This document shows positions 31,206 to 37,363 of a stretch of DNA of 37,363 nt, one piece after another; the first letter of the stretch is position 1, and each line of letters opens with the position of its first letter. The position numbers and the translations under genes were made by a program. The notes below the pieces were generated by a model that made no database searches, had not been told where the DNA came from, and saw only the letters and a list, made by a program, of their open reading frames with translations. The stretch spans positions 1 to 37,363 of the forward strand of contig JAKURS010000001.1 of the NCBI GenBank assembly GCA_022449705.1, read 5' to 3'. This DNA comes from Candidatus Poseidoniia archaeon (GTDB lineage: Archaea; Thermoplasmatota; Poseidoniia; MGIII; CG-Epi1).

Positions 31206-32291
31206 ATGCTCTGGCGGCGCTGGCGGCTCTGCGTGGGTTGGTTCAAGCGCTGGGCCGCCTGGGAGTTCTGGCCACCCTGGCTATTCTACCTGCCGCTGCT
31301 GCCGTGGCTGTTCCTGCTTGCAGTGCGCTATCGCGGTGTGACGGTGGTGACGGCGGTCAACCCCGGTATCACCCGCTTCGGCCGGTTCCTTGTCAACCGC
31401 AAATCGGCCAAGCTGGGCGCGCTGCCCCGCCGGTACGTTCCACCGTTCGTCCTGCTCCGGGCGGCTGACAGTCTGGCGGTCCGACTGGCGCAGGCGCGTG
31501 CCTTTGCCACGGAGCAGGGTTTGCCGGTAGTGCTGAAGCCCGATATCGGTGGCCGCGGCTCGGGGGTCTGGATTGTTAGGACCTCTGAGGAGCTGGAGCA
31601 GGATATCGCGCTGGTCGATTACGATGTCATACTGCAATCATTCGTGGATGGAGAGGAGTACGGCATATTCTGGGTCCGGCATCCCGGACGCCGGCGTGGA
31701 CGAATCGTTTCCATAACCAGGAAGGACCTCCCGTCCGTGACCGGCGACGGGATCCATTCGGTCGAGCAACTAATCCTCTCGCATCCCCGTGCGGTATGCT
31801 TCAGCCGGCTCCACTTGCGTAATCTCGGAGGACGCGCGCTTAAAATCCCCGCCAGCGGCGAAATAGTCCCGATTGGCGAACTGGGAACGCACAGCCGGGG
31901 AGCGCTGTTCCATGATGGCCGGGCAAGCTATACGAAGGAGCTCGAGCGGGAGTTCGAGTCGCTCACATCATCGCTGGAGGGATTCCATTTCGGCCGCTTC
32001 GACGTCATGGCTCCCTCCGTTTCCGCGCTGCAGAAAGGTGAGGTGCTCCAGATAATGGAACTGAATGCTTTGGGGGCAGAAATGACTCACATCTGGGACT
32101 CGCAGCTCGGACTGAGGAATGCCTGGCGGACCCTCAGGTGGCAGTGGCATATCGCCTACCACTTCGGTTACTGCAACAGCCTCGGGGGAGCTCCGGTGGC
32201 GACTTTCGGGGAAACAGTACAGGAACTGCTCGAGCTCTGGGAACTGCACCAGCGGCACGAGGCGGCCTCCAGCAAACGGGCAGCGGAATGA
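31206..32291 (+). CDS. Membrane-associated ATP-grasp ligase-like protein
   Basis: A 361-residue protein (ATG at 31206). An aromatic, basic N-terminus leads into a hydrophobic segment (WEFWPPWLFYLPLLPWLFLLAV, about 20-41), then TAVNPGITRFGRFLVNRKS. The ATP-grasp fold follows: VVLKPDIGGRGSGVWIV (lysine and glycine-rich ATP loop), ILQSFVDGEEYGIFWV, FGRFDVM and IMELNALGAEMTHIWD, the last supplying metal-binding E/N residues. It resembles D-Ala-D-Ala ligase-like ATP-grasp proteins with a W-P-x-W-x-F-Y-x-P leader. The reaction, joining a carboxylate to an amine or similar, is inferred; the substrate is unknown and may be membrane-bound. It follows the tRNA-Gly gene. Confidence 0.75.
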   Translation: MLWRRWRLCVGWFKRWAAWEFWPPWLFYLPLLPWLFLLAVRYRGVTVVTAVNPGITRFGRFLVNRKSAKLGALPRRYVPPFVLLRAADSLAVRLAQARAFATEQGLPVVLKPDIGGRGSGVWIVRTSEELEQDIALVDYDVILQSFVDGEEYGIFWVRHPGRRRGRIVSITRKDLPSVTGDGIHSVEQLILSHPRAVCFSRLHLRNLGGRALKIPASGEIVPIGELGTHSRGALFHDGRASYTKELEREFESLTSSLEGFHFGRFDVMAPSVSALQKGEVLQIMELNALGAEMTHIWDSQLGLRNAWRTLRWQWHIAYHFGYCNSLGGAPVATFGETVQELLELWELHQRHEAASSKRAAE

Positions 32292-32329
32292 CCTTGGGCC
32301 TGACTGAAACCGCTATGTTTCAGCGCGCC

Positions 32330-32339
32330 GTATAATTTA
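32330..32339 (+). promoter_or_regulatory. TATA box for the unknown gene upstream of trmY
   Basis: GTATAATTTA is centred 26 nt before the GTG at 32361 but only 14 nt before an in-frame GTG at 32349, so it favours the later start. Confidence 0.6.
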
Positions 32340-32360
32340 AGCCCCCGCGTGTGGCAAGGA

Positions 32361-33077
32361 GTGGACCCGGAACAGGAAAGACTGCTTCGCAATTTCCTGC
32401 TGGTGCGTACTTCGACGCTGCCTTCGCACCAGCAGCTGGTGAAGCGCCACTTTGCCCAGCATGAAAAGTTGATAGCTGAAGGTGAGCGCGAGTTTCCGCT
32501 TGAATTCATCAAGTATCTGCACCTTCTAGTGCCAGACATGCTGCTATGGAAGATTGCCAAGGAGGTTGCACTCTCACGCGAGGAAGGGCTCGAGCGGGCA
32601 GGGCTGCTGGCTGCGAGCCCGAAATACCGCACGCCAGAAATTGGCGAGCTGCTCTACGACGAGTGGGTCAGCCACGATGAGCTGGAGGCGAAAATCGGCA
32701 AGCTGGAGCGCAGTAAACACGGGCTGAACGCGTCGCCGCTGCACCGCTATTGTCGCGAGCACTCGAGTGAAGGCCGGATCTGGTCGCACCTGCACACCCA
32801 CCTGGACCCGGATGATATCCGAATCTCGCGCGCCGACAAGGTGGCGCATCGGTTGGGACCGCCTGCGTTCATCGCTGCTGCCAGCGAGGACGAGTCGCTG
32901 GCGCTGGTGCCCTATCGCATGGACTCGCGCGCCTACGACTCCGACGAGGAATTCGATTACCGCCACTTCGAAAACATCACGCTGGCAGTGCTGTGCGACC
33001 ACCCTGAAGCGCACGATTACTCGGTATTGAACCAGTTCCAGCAGTCAATCGAGGATGGGCTGGCGCGTGGCGGCTGA
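32361..33077 (+). CDS. Conserved-looking archaeal protein of unknown function, coupled to trmY
   Basis: A 238-residue soluble protein. The N-terminal part is helical and charged (EQERLLRNFLLVRTSTLPSHQQ, then FPLEFIKYLHLLVPDMLLWKIA), followed by an EIGELLYDEWVSHDELEAKIGKLE helix. The C-terminal part is beta-rich with H-L-H-T-H-L-D-P-D-D, ESLALVPYRMDS and FENITLAVLCDHPEAHDYSVL. No family recognised. The GTG at 32361 is preferred over one four codons upstream because it lies 26 nt from a clear TATA element. It overlaps the trmY reading frame by about 20 nt, so it is co-translated with this tRNA methyltransferase and may act in RNA metabolism. Confidence 0.65.
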   Translation: MDPEQERLLRNFLLVRTSTLPSHQQLVKRHFAQHEKLIAEGEREFPLEFIKYLHLLVPDMLLWKIAKEVALSREEGLERAGLLAASPKYRTPEIGELLYDEWVSHDELEAKIGKLERSKHGLNASPLHRYCREHSSEGRIWSHLHTHLDPDDIRISRADKVAHRLGPPAFIAAASEDESLALVPYRMDSRAYDSDEEFDYRHFENITLAVLCDHPEAHDYSVLNQFQQSIEDGLARGG

Positions 33078-33639
33078 GCGCAATTTCCTGATTCTGGGCC
33101 ACCGCGCGCACACCGTGCCCGACTGGAAGCTGGATGATCTGTGTGGCGGCGGCGGCCGGCTGGACGTGCTTGTGCGCTGTGTCACCGCCGCCATGTGGGT
33201 CTCGCACGGGTTGCGGCGCGACACTGATGTTTGGCTGCTGCTGCAGGGGCCTCCGGCACCACCAGTAGCAGTTCATTTCTGCGGCGCGACGGTGCGCTAC
33301 CTGAACCCCGACGAGCGCTCGACCGCGGCGCTTGTGCGCAACGGGCTGGTGAAGCTGCGCGACCGCGATTCTGTAGAGTCGAGCCCTGGCGTGACGCTGC
33401 ACCGCATCGACCTAGCGGAGCTCCTGACGCGGCTTCCGCCGGCGGTGCTGCTCGACGAGGCGGGTAACAGCAATGTGTTCCCGGAACTGCCGCTGACGCT
33501 GGTGCTCGGTGATGACCGTGACCCGACGGAGGAGGAGCGCGAGTCGCTGGCTGGCGCGCCGCGCATATGCCTGGGCGACCGCAGCCTGCTCTCGTCGGCG
33601 TGCATTACGTTAGCGCACCACGCGCTGGACGGGGCATAA
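33055..33639 (+). CDS. trmY: tRNA (pseudouridine-54, N1)-methyltransferase
   Basis: TrmY methylates pseudouridine 54 in the T arm of archaeal tRNAs. The 194-residue SPOUT-fold product has FLILGHRAHT, LDDLCGGGGRLDVLVRCVTAAMWVSHGLRRDT, LLLQGPPAPPVAVHF, R-Y-L-N-P-D-E-R-S, then the cofactor knot LTLVLGDDRDPTEEE and ICLGDRSLLSSACITLAHHALD. The ATG at 33055 lies inside the preceding gene; a GTG at 33067 is an equally good start, giving an 11-nt overlap. Coupling to the unknown gene upstream is clear in either case. Confidence 0.93.
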   Translation: MGWRVAAERNFLILGHRAHTVPDWKLDDLCGGGGRLDVLVRCVTAAMWVSHGLRRDTDVWLLLQGPPAPPVAVHFCGATVRYLNPDERSTAALVRNGLVKLRDRDSVESSPGVTLHRIDLAELLTRLPPAVLLDEAGNSNVFPELPLTLVLGDDRDPTEEERESLAGAPRICLGDRSLLSSACITLAHHALDGA

Positions 33640-33738
33640 TCTGCGTTGCCCCCAGCAGCAGGACTGTGTCGCAAGGCACGCGTTATGTGGTTTTGAACCG
33701 GGCGCAACCTGCATTAGTGGCAGCATCAATCATACCCC

Positions 33739-34623
33739 ATGACTCCTCGCTCCGTCGCTTCTGTCATCACCGCGCACCGGCAGCTGGAGGGTGGTGGTTT
33801 CCCCGTCCGGCGTCCGTTTCCGACCGCGAGTCTGGACCAGGTCGATCCGTTCCTGCTGCTGGACGAGATGGGTCCCGTGGAGTGGGCTCCGGGCGAAGCC
33901 ATTGGCGCACCGGACCATCCGCACCGTGGCTTCGAGACCGTGACCTATCTTCTAGAAGGCCACATGTGCCACCGTGACTCGTTCGGCCACGCTGGTGAAT
34001 TGCGAACAGGCGACGTGCAGTGGATGACCGCAGGTTCCGGGCTGGTTCATTCCGAAATGCCGCACCCCGATTTCCAGAAGCGCGGCGGGACCACGCACGG
34101 TTTCCAGATCTGGGTCAACCTGCCGCGCGACCGCAAGCTGATGGCACCGCGTTACCAGGAAATAGCGGCTGCCGAAATCCCGCTTGCAGAAAGCAATGAC
34201 GGGCTGGTGCATGCGCGAGTTATAGCTGGCGAGTCCCTGGGTGTCAGCGCCCGTATCGAGACTGTAATTCCCATTACCTTTCTCCACTTGACCATCGCTC
34301 CAGGCGGCGCACTCGAGCAGCCGCTGGTACCGGCGTTGAACGCCATGGTCTACTGCTTTGGGGGCGCCGGCGAGTTCGGTCCATATGGCACGCCAGCCAC
34401 CGATGGCCAGCTGGTATTTTTTGGTGATGGCGATGAGGCGCGCATTGCTGTCTCGCCCGATGCGACAGAACCTCTCCAGGCTCTGCTGCTGGCAGGTGCG
34501 CCACTCGGCGAGCCGGTCGCACGCTACGGACCATTCGTGATGAATACGCGCGACGAGCTGGTGCAGGCGATGCAGGACTTTGAGTCTGGCAAGATGGGAC
34601 GCATCGTGCCGGAACCGCAATAG
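33739..34623 (+). CDS. Pirin-family cupin protein
   Basis: A 294-residue bicupin. The N-terminal cupin keeps the pirin iron ligands: H60 and H62 in DHPHRGFETVTYLLEG, and H104 with E106 in GSGLVHSEMP. GTTHGFQIWVNLP, ARVIAGESLGV and a C-terminal APLGEPVARYGPFVMNTRDEL are also pirin hallmarks. Prokaryotic pirins include quercetinase-like dioxygenases and redox regulators, and the role here is not predictable. A weak TATA-like CATTAGT at 33711 lies about 25 nt upstream. The methyltransferase gene follows after 21 nt. Confidence 0.92.
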   Translation: MTPRSVASVITAHRQLEGGGFPVRRPFPTASLDQVDPFLLLDEMGPVEWAPGEAIGAPDHPHRGFETVTYLLEGHMCHRDSFGHAGELRTGDVQWMTAGSGLVHSEMPHPDFQKRGGTTHGFQIWVNLPRDRKLMAPRYQEIAAAEIPLAESNDGLVHARVIAGESLGVSARIETVIPITFLHLTIAPGGALEQPLVPALNAMVYCFGGAGEFGPYGTPATDGQLVFFGDGDEARIAVSPDATEPLQALLLAGAPLGEPVARYGPFVMNTRDELVQAMQDFESGKMGRIVPEPQ

Positions 34624-34644
34624 CGCCCGCCTCGCTGCCCCGAC

Positions 34645-35118
34645 ATGCAACCGCTGCTGCGTGCGCTCCCGTTCAATCTGGCACTGCTCGTGGGCACCTA
34701 TGCAATTGCGTGGGGCGCCACGCTGGCCGATGCGCAGCTGGGGCAGCCGTCGCTGGTGCACCCCGTCGGGCTGGTCATCGGTGCACTGCTGGTGGCGCTG
34801 GGGTTGCGGCTGCGGCTCTTGGCGACCATTGCCTACTACAACCACGAGCTGGTCGTCGTGCGGTTGCGGCCGCAGCAGCGGCTGGTGACGAGTGGGATAT
34901 TCGCGCACCTGCGGAATCCGCTGCTGCAGGGGTGGTGGATGCTGCAAGCGGGCTGGGGATTGGTGCTCGGGACGCCAACGGGGCTGCTGCTGGTGCTTGC
35001 GCTCGGGGTGACACTGGACTTATGGGTCAAGTGGGAGGAGCTGACGCTGGCGGCCGAGTTCGGCGATGAATACGTCGCCTATAGCGCGCGGACGCCGCGC
35101 TGGGGCTGGCAGCGCTGA
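34645..35118 (+). CDS. ICMT/PEMT-type integral membrane methyltransferase family protein
   Basis: A 157-residue protein with about four membrane helices (near 9-27, 38-58, 90-110 and 112-125). The C-terminal half has the isoprenylcysteine carboxyl methyltransferase-like pattern: LVTSGIFAHLRNPLLQG, a helix, W-x-K-W-E-E-L-T-L-A-A-E-F-G-D-E-Y-x-x-Y and a terminal R-T-P-R-W. The usual R-H-P is R-N-P here. The family methylates lipids or prenylated substrates with SAM; the substrate here is unknown. It starts 21 nt after pirin and may be co-transcribed with it. Confidence 0.82.
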   Translation: MQPLLRALPFNLALLVGTYAIAWGATLADAQLGQPSLVHPVGLVIGALLVALGLRLRLLATIAYYNHELVVVRLRPQQRLVTSGIFAHLRNPLLQGWWMLQAGWGLVLGTPTGLLLVLALGVTLDLWVKWEELTLAAEFGDEYVAYSARTPRWGWQR

Positions 35119-35137
35119 TTCGAGGAATGGCGGCGGT

Positions 35138-35145
35138 GGCTTAAG
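35138..35145 (+). promoter_or_regulatory. TATA-like element for the quinone oxidoreductase gene
   Basis: GGCTTAAG is centred 25 nt upstream of the ATG at 35167. Confidence 0.5.
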
Positions 35146-35166
35146 GAGCGGGACTGTTACTGCCAC

Positions 35167-36177
35167 ATGCAGCGCGTCATCGTCACCCGCTATGGACCGC
35201 CCGATGTGATGCGGTTCGAGGAGGCGGAAACACCGGAGCCCGATAACGGCGAGGTGTTAGTACGGGTCGCGCGCGCCGGCATTAATTTTGCGGACCTGCT
35301 GGCACGCATGGGGCTCTACCCTGGCACCCCCAAGCCGCCGTTTGTCCCGGGCTTCGAGGTCGCCGGCACAGTCGTGGCTGTCGGCCCCGGCGTCGATGAC
35401 ATCGCTGCGGGTGACCGCGTCGTCGCCGGCCGTTCATATGGTGGCTATGCAACGCACGTCGTCGCGCCCAAAGCGACTGTTTCACGGCTGTCCGACAGCG
35501 TCAGCTTCGACGTAGCGGCGGCGCTGCCGGTCAACTACCTGACGGCATGGTTGGCGGTGGTGCATCCGGGCGCGCTGCGGGAGGGTGAGACCGTGCTCAT
35601 CCACGGCGCCGCTGGTGGCGTGGGCATCGCGGCGACGCAGCTGGCGAAAATTCGCGGGGCGGCACGCATCTTCGGCACTGCATCCCTGCAGAAGCATGGA
35701 TGGCTGCGCGAGCAGGGCGTCGAACCGGTCGACCGCGATGACTTCCGCGCCACTATCAAAGCCGCCACCGATGGACGAGGGGTTGATCTGGTACTGGACC
35801 CGGTCGGCGGTGACCACCTGCTCCAGAGCTACCGCTGCCTTGCTTCGGGCGGCCGCGTCGTCAGTTACGGCATCTCGGCCATGGCGCCCGGCCGCAAGCG
35901 CAGCCGGCTGGCGCAGCTGCGCGAGTGGTGGCGCACACCGCGCTTCAACCCGCTCTGGATGATGGGTGCCAACCGTGCCGTTATCGGCGTCCATCTCGGC
36001 CGCTACCGCGACGTCAAGCGGTTGCAGCAGGCGCAGGCGCAGCTCTTCGACTGGCTGGAGGCGGGCGAAATCGCGCCGCGCATCGACTCTGTCTTCCTTG
36101 GCGCCGAAGCAGCCAAAGCGCACCAGCACATCCATGACCGCCAGAACATCGGCAAGGTGCTGCTGGACTTCGATTAA
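35167..36177 (+). CDS. Zinc-free medium-chain dehydrogenase, quinone oxidoreductase type
   Basis: A 336-residue NADPH-dependent reductase of the quinone oxidoreductase/VAT-1 subgroup. The catalytic domain has V-A-R-A-G-I-N-F-A-D-L-L-A-R-M-G-L-Y, PFVPGFEVAGTVVAVGPGV and GDRVVA; the Rossmann domain has VLIHGAAGGVGIAATQLAK and GVDLVLDPVGGD. Zinc-ligand cysteines of alcohol dehydrogenases are absent, as expected. The C-terminal IAPRIDSVF...A-K-A-H-Q-H-I...NIGKVLLDF matches the family end. Leaderless start from a TATA element 25 nt upstream. Confidence 0.93.
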   Translation: MQRVIVTRYGPPDVMRFEEAETPEPDNGEVLVRVARAGINFADLLARMGLYPGTPKPPFVPGFEVAGTVVAVGPGVDDIAAGDRVVAGRSYGGYATHVVAPKATVSRLSDSVSFDVAAALPVNYLTAWLAVVHPGALREGETVLIHGAAGGVGIAATQLAKIRGAARIFGTASLQKHGWLREQGVEPVDRDDFRATIKAATDGRGVDLVLDPVGGDHLLQSYRCLASGGRVVSYGISAMAPGRKRSRLAQLREWWRTPRFNPLWMMGANRAVIGVHLGRYRDVKRLQQAQAQLFDWLEAGEIAPRIDSVFLGAEAAKAHQHIHDRQNIGKVLLDFD

Positions 36178-36179
36178 GG

Positions 36180-36186
36180 CTATAAC
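36180..36186 (+). promoter_or_regulatory. TATA box for the winged-helix regulator
   Basis: CTATAAC lies 3 nt after the stop codon of the oxidoreductase gene and is centred 24 nt upstream of the ATG at 36207. Confidence 0.55.
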
Positions 36187-36206
36187 TGGTCGACCGCTCG
36201 TATTCC

Positions 36207-36629
36207 ATGGCGGACCCGGACGGCGACGGTACGGGTAAGGTGGAACTGCATCGCCGAACCAGCGCCAGCGAGGAGGACACGCTGTTCCGTATCCTCTTCG
36301 CTGCCATCCAGCTCGGCGCGCCCGCTTCCAAGCGGCAGATAGCCGAGCAAGCGGGGCTCTCGTCACAGCTGGTTGACTACCACGTCCCGAAGCTGGTCGC
36401 CAGCGGACAGCTGTTGCTGCGCCGCGGGCGCTACCGCCCGCAAGAGTGTCTCACCGACCACAACCTGCTGCGACTGATGAAGTCGTCGCTCATCCGGCAG
36501 CAGCTGGTCGAGCAGGTAGCGGCCGGGCTCGACTTCTCACAGGCGGAGAAGGACGAGGGCGCGGTCATCGAGGAGAACATCCTGAGCCTGCTGCGGCTCT
36601 TCAGCGTGGAGCTGAAGGGCGGGCGCTGA
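36207..36629 (+). CDS. Winged-helix transcriptional regulator-like protein
   Basis: A 140-residue protein. After a charged, probably disordered N-terminus (1-22), residues about 24-80 form a helix-turn-helix unit: LFRILFAAIQLGAPASKRQIAEQAGLSSQLVDYHVPKLVASGQLLLRRGRYRPQ. This has the recognition helix and beta-wing spacing of ArsR/MarR-like regulators. The C-terminal 60 residues are helical and acidic (a likely dimerisation region). No metal or ligand site is evident. It follows the oxidoreductase with its own TATA element. A T8 run lies 77 nt after its stop. Confidence 0.78.
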   Translation: MADPDGDGTGKVELHRRTSASEEDTLFRILFAAIQLGAPASKRQIAEQAGLSSQLVDYHVPKLVASGQLLLRRGRYRPQECLTDHNLLRLMKSSLIRQQLVEQVAAGLDFSQAEKDEGAVIEENILSLLRLFSVELKGGR

Positions 36630-36705
36630 AATAACCCCTGACGGCGAACTACTTCTGGAGGGGGTGCGACTGCTGCGCCAGCCGCGCCAAGCTCAAAACA
36701 AAAAA

Positions 36706-36713
36706 TTTTTTTT
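36706..36713 (+). terminator. Oligo-T run, possible terminator
   Basis: T8 preceded by A-rich sequence in the 122-bp gap after the regulator gene. It may end that transcript; the A-rich part could also serve the downstream promoter. Confidence 0.4.
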
Positions 36714-36720
36714 GGCACCG

Positions 36721-36729
36721 CTTTATATA
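36721..36729 (+). promoter_or_regulatory. Strong TATA box for the small ORF and secreted-protein gene
   Basis: CTTTATATA is the best TATA match in the window and is centred 26 nt upstream of the ATG at 36752, which predicts a leaderless transcript starting with the small ORF. Confidence 0.7.
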
Positions 36730-36751
36730 CTGCGAGCACCGCCGGATCATT

Positions 36752-36931
36752 ATGCGCAGACGCCATATGCTGGGCCACCAGCGCCTTACCATCTGCGGCT
36801 ATCCTACCACACAGCAGGAGCGCCGCGTGATGCGCAAATCAACCTGGAAACAAGTCTCCTGCAAGCACTGCCTCGCGATGCACGCGCATCACGACGGGCG
36901 GGGAGTTGCCGGGAGGGGGGTTCCGGCATGA
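36752..36931 (+). CDS. Small basic cysteine-containing protein, 59 residues, unknown
   Basis: The frame starts at an ATG 26 nt after a strong TATA box, the standard leaderless spacing here, and ends in TGA overlapping the ATG of the next gene (ATGA, 36928-36931). The product is basic (about 10 Arg, several His) with C15, C37 and C40, the last two in a S-C-K-H-C-L knuckle, so a metal-binding or leader-type role is possible. The final 12 residues are Gly/Arg-rich. No family recognised. Position and coupling, rather than homology, are the evidence that it is translated. Confidence 0.5.
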   Translation: MRRRHMLGHQRLTICGYPTTQQERRVMRKSTWKQVSCKHCLAMHAHHDGRGVAGRGVPA

Positions 36932-37363
36932 CCAATCGCATCACGGTTTTCGGGACGCAACTGCAACGACCACGCGCGATGACCCCGCCACCGGTTCCCG
37001 GTAGCGGTCCGTCTCCACTGCTCGCTACGGGAGTTGTGCTGACGCTGGTTGTAGCGGCGCTGCTGGTATACCAGCCGCCTACACCGTCCGGGCTGACAAC
37101 GGCCCAGAGCGACTTCCTGCAGGACCTGGTCCAGGACCAGGGTCGCAGCTCGCCGCAGCTGGCCGCGTATGAATCATGCGACGCGCTCGAGGGTGACCTG
37201 AAGGAGCACCTCAAGGACGAGATGCGTGCCACTCTCGCTTCTAATCTGGAGGGGAATTACTATCGCGGCGGGGGTGGCGGCTGGCTCGAGGGCGATGTCA
37301 TGGTCGCACTCGATGGCGCTGAGATGGATGACGGTGGCGGCTCTCCGGAAAGTCCTGCCAGTA
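36928..37363 (+). CDS. Secreted protein, probable beta-propeller family, N-terminal part (runs off right edge)
   Basis: From the ATG at 36928 the frame stays open to the end of the window (145 codons). A Pro-rich cytoplasmic start is followed by one hydrophobic helix (about 36-53: LLATGVVLTLVVAALLVY), then an extracytoplasmic segment with E-S-C-D-A-L-E-G-D-L-K-E-H-L-K-D-E and a Gly/Asp-rich stretch. A C-x-x-L...L-K-x-x-L lead before a low-complexity region resembles the N-terminus of secreted archaeal proteins with a C-terminal beta-propeller domain; the propeller itself would lie outside the window. It is coupled by ATGA to the 59-residue ORF. Confidence 0.65.
   Translation, partial: MTNRITVFGTQLQRPRAMTPPPVPGSGPSPLLATGVVLTLVVAALLVYQPPTPSGLTTAQSDFLQDLVQDQGRSSPQLAAYESCDALEGDLKEHLKDEMRATLASNLEGNYYRGGGGGWLEGDVMVALDGAEMDDGGGSPESPAS

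Noticed and set aside
36804..37232. A 142-codon minus-strand frame at the right edge
   Set aside because: The + strand frame at 36928 has a membrane helix, coupling to an upstream ORF and a TATA box; the minus frame is Ser/Arg-rich shadow.
1..37363. CRISPR arrays, insertion sequences, integrases, rRNA genes, replication origin
   Set aside because: I looked for regular spaced repeats, transposase or integrase motifs, terminal inverted repeats, rRNA segments and Cdc6/Orc boxes and saw none that could be supported.

Overview
This window is a gene-dense, GC-rich archaeal chromosome segment. Archaeal markers are ribosomal proteins S19e, L39e and L31e, aIF6, a PDCD5 family protein, deoxyhypusine synthase, an archaeal-type alanyl-tRNA synthetase, NreA, TrmY, KptA, a Hef-type helicase, and a tRNA-Gly without encoded CCA. 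These sit beside bacterial-type genes: gyrA, a full bifunctional purH, an OPT transporter and a two-component system. The mix, the GC-rich coding and the TATA-driven leaderless starts fit a Thermoplasmata-related euryarchaeon, most likely a marine Poseidoniales (Marine Group II/III) genome. That assignment is inference from gene content, not a database match.

Layout. 1-1462 (-): start of a putative UbiA-type prenyltransferase coupled to inositol-1-phosphate synthase. 1525-3074 (+): a small membrane protein, a secreted/anchored protein with an EF-hand-like tail, and an RDD protein. 3068-7383 (-): operon gyrA, deoxyhypusine synthase, DDAH-like hydrolase. 7496-9981 (-): ribosomal operon S19e, PDCD5, L39e, L31e, aIF6, followed by an exported protein with its own promoter. 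10021-12330 (-): NRDE/TANGO2 protein and two membrane proteins. 12357-16985 (-): HVO_0476-type zinc protein, purH, kptA, Hef-like helicase. 16982-20759 (-): corA, thpR, topA. 20870-26603: CoA-binding protein (+), alaS (-), OPT transporter and PqqD-like protein (+). 26665-29667 (+): two response regulators and a histidine kinase, including a tandem duplication that carried along the tail of the pqqD-like gene. 29770-36629 (+): NreA, tRNA-Gly, membrane-anchored ATP-grasp enzyme, unknown protein, TrmY, pirin, ICMT-like methyltransferase, quinone oxidoreductase, winged-helix regulator. 36752-37363 (+): a 59-residue cysteine-containing ORF coupled to the start of a secreted protein that runs off the window.

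Expression logic. Many transcription units have a TATA-like element centred 23-27 nt upstream of the start codon, which implies leaderless transcripts. At several junctions the stop codon of one gene lies inside the TATA element of the next. Genes inside operons are joined by 1-11 nt overlaps (TGATG, ATGA, TAATG, TAGTG).

The least ordinary features are: the 223/188-bp duplicated block carrying a pqqD remnant, promoter and receiver 5' end; a zinc ribbon at the end of GyrA; a topoisomerase I ending in repeated helical modules instead of zinc fingers; TATA elements that overlap stop codons; and the small leaderless ORF at the right edge.
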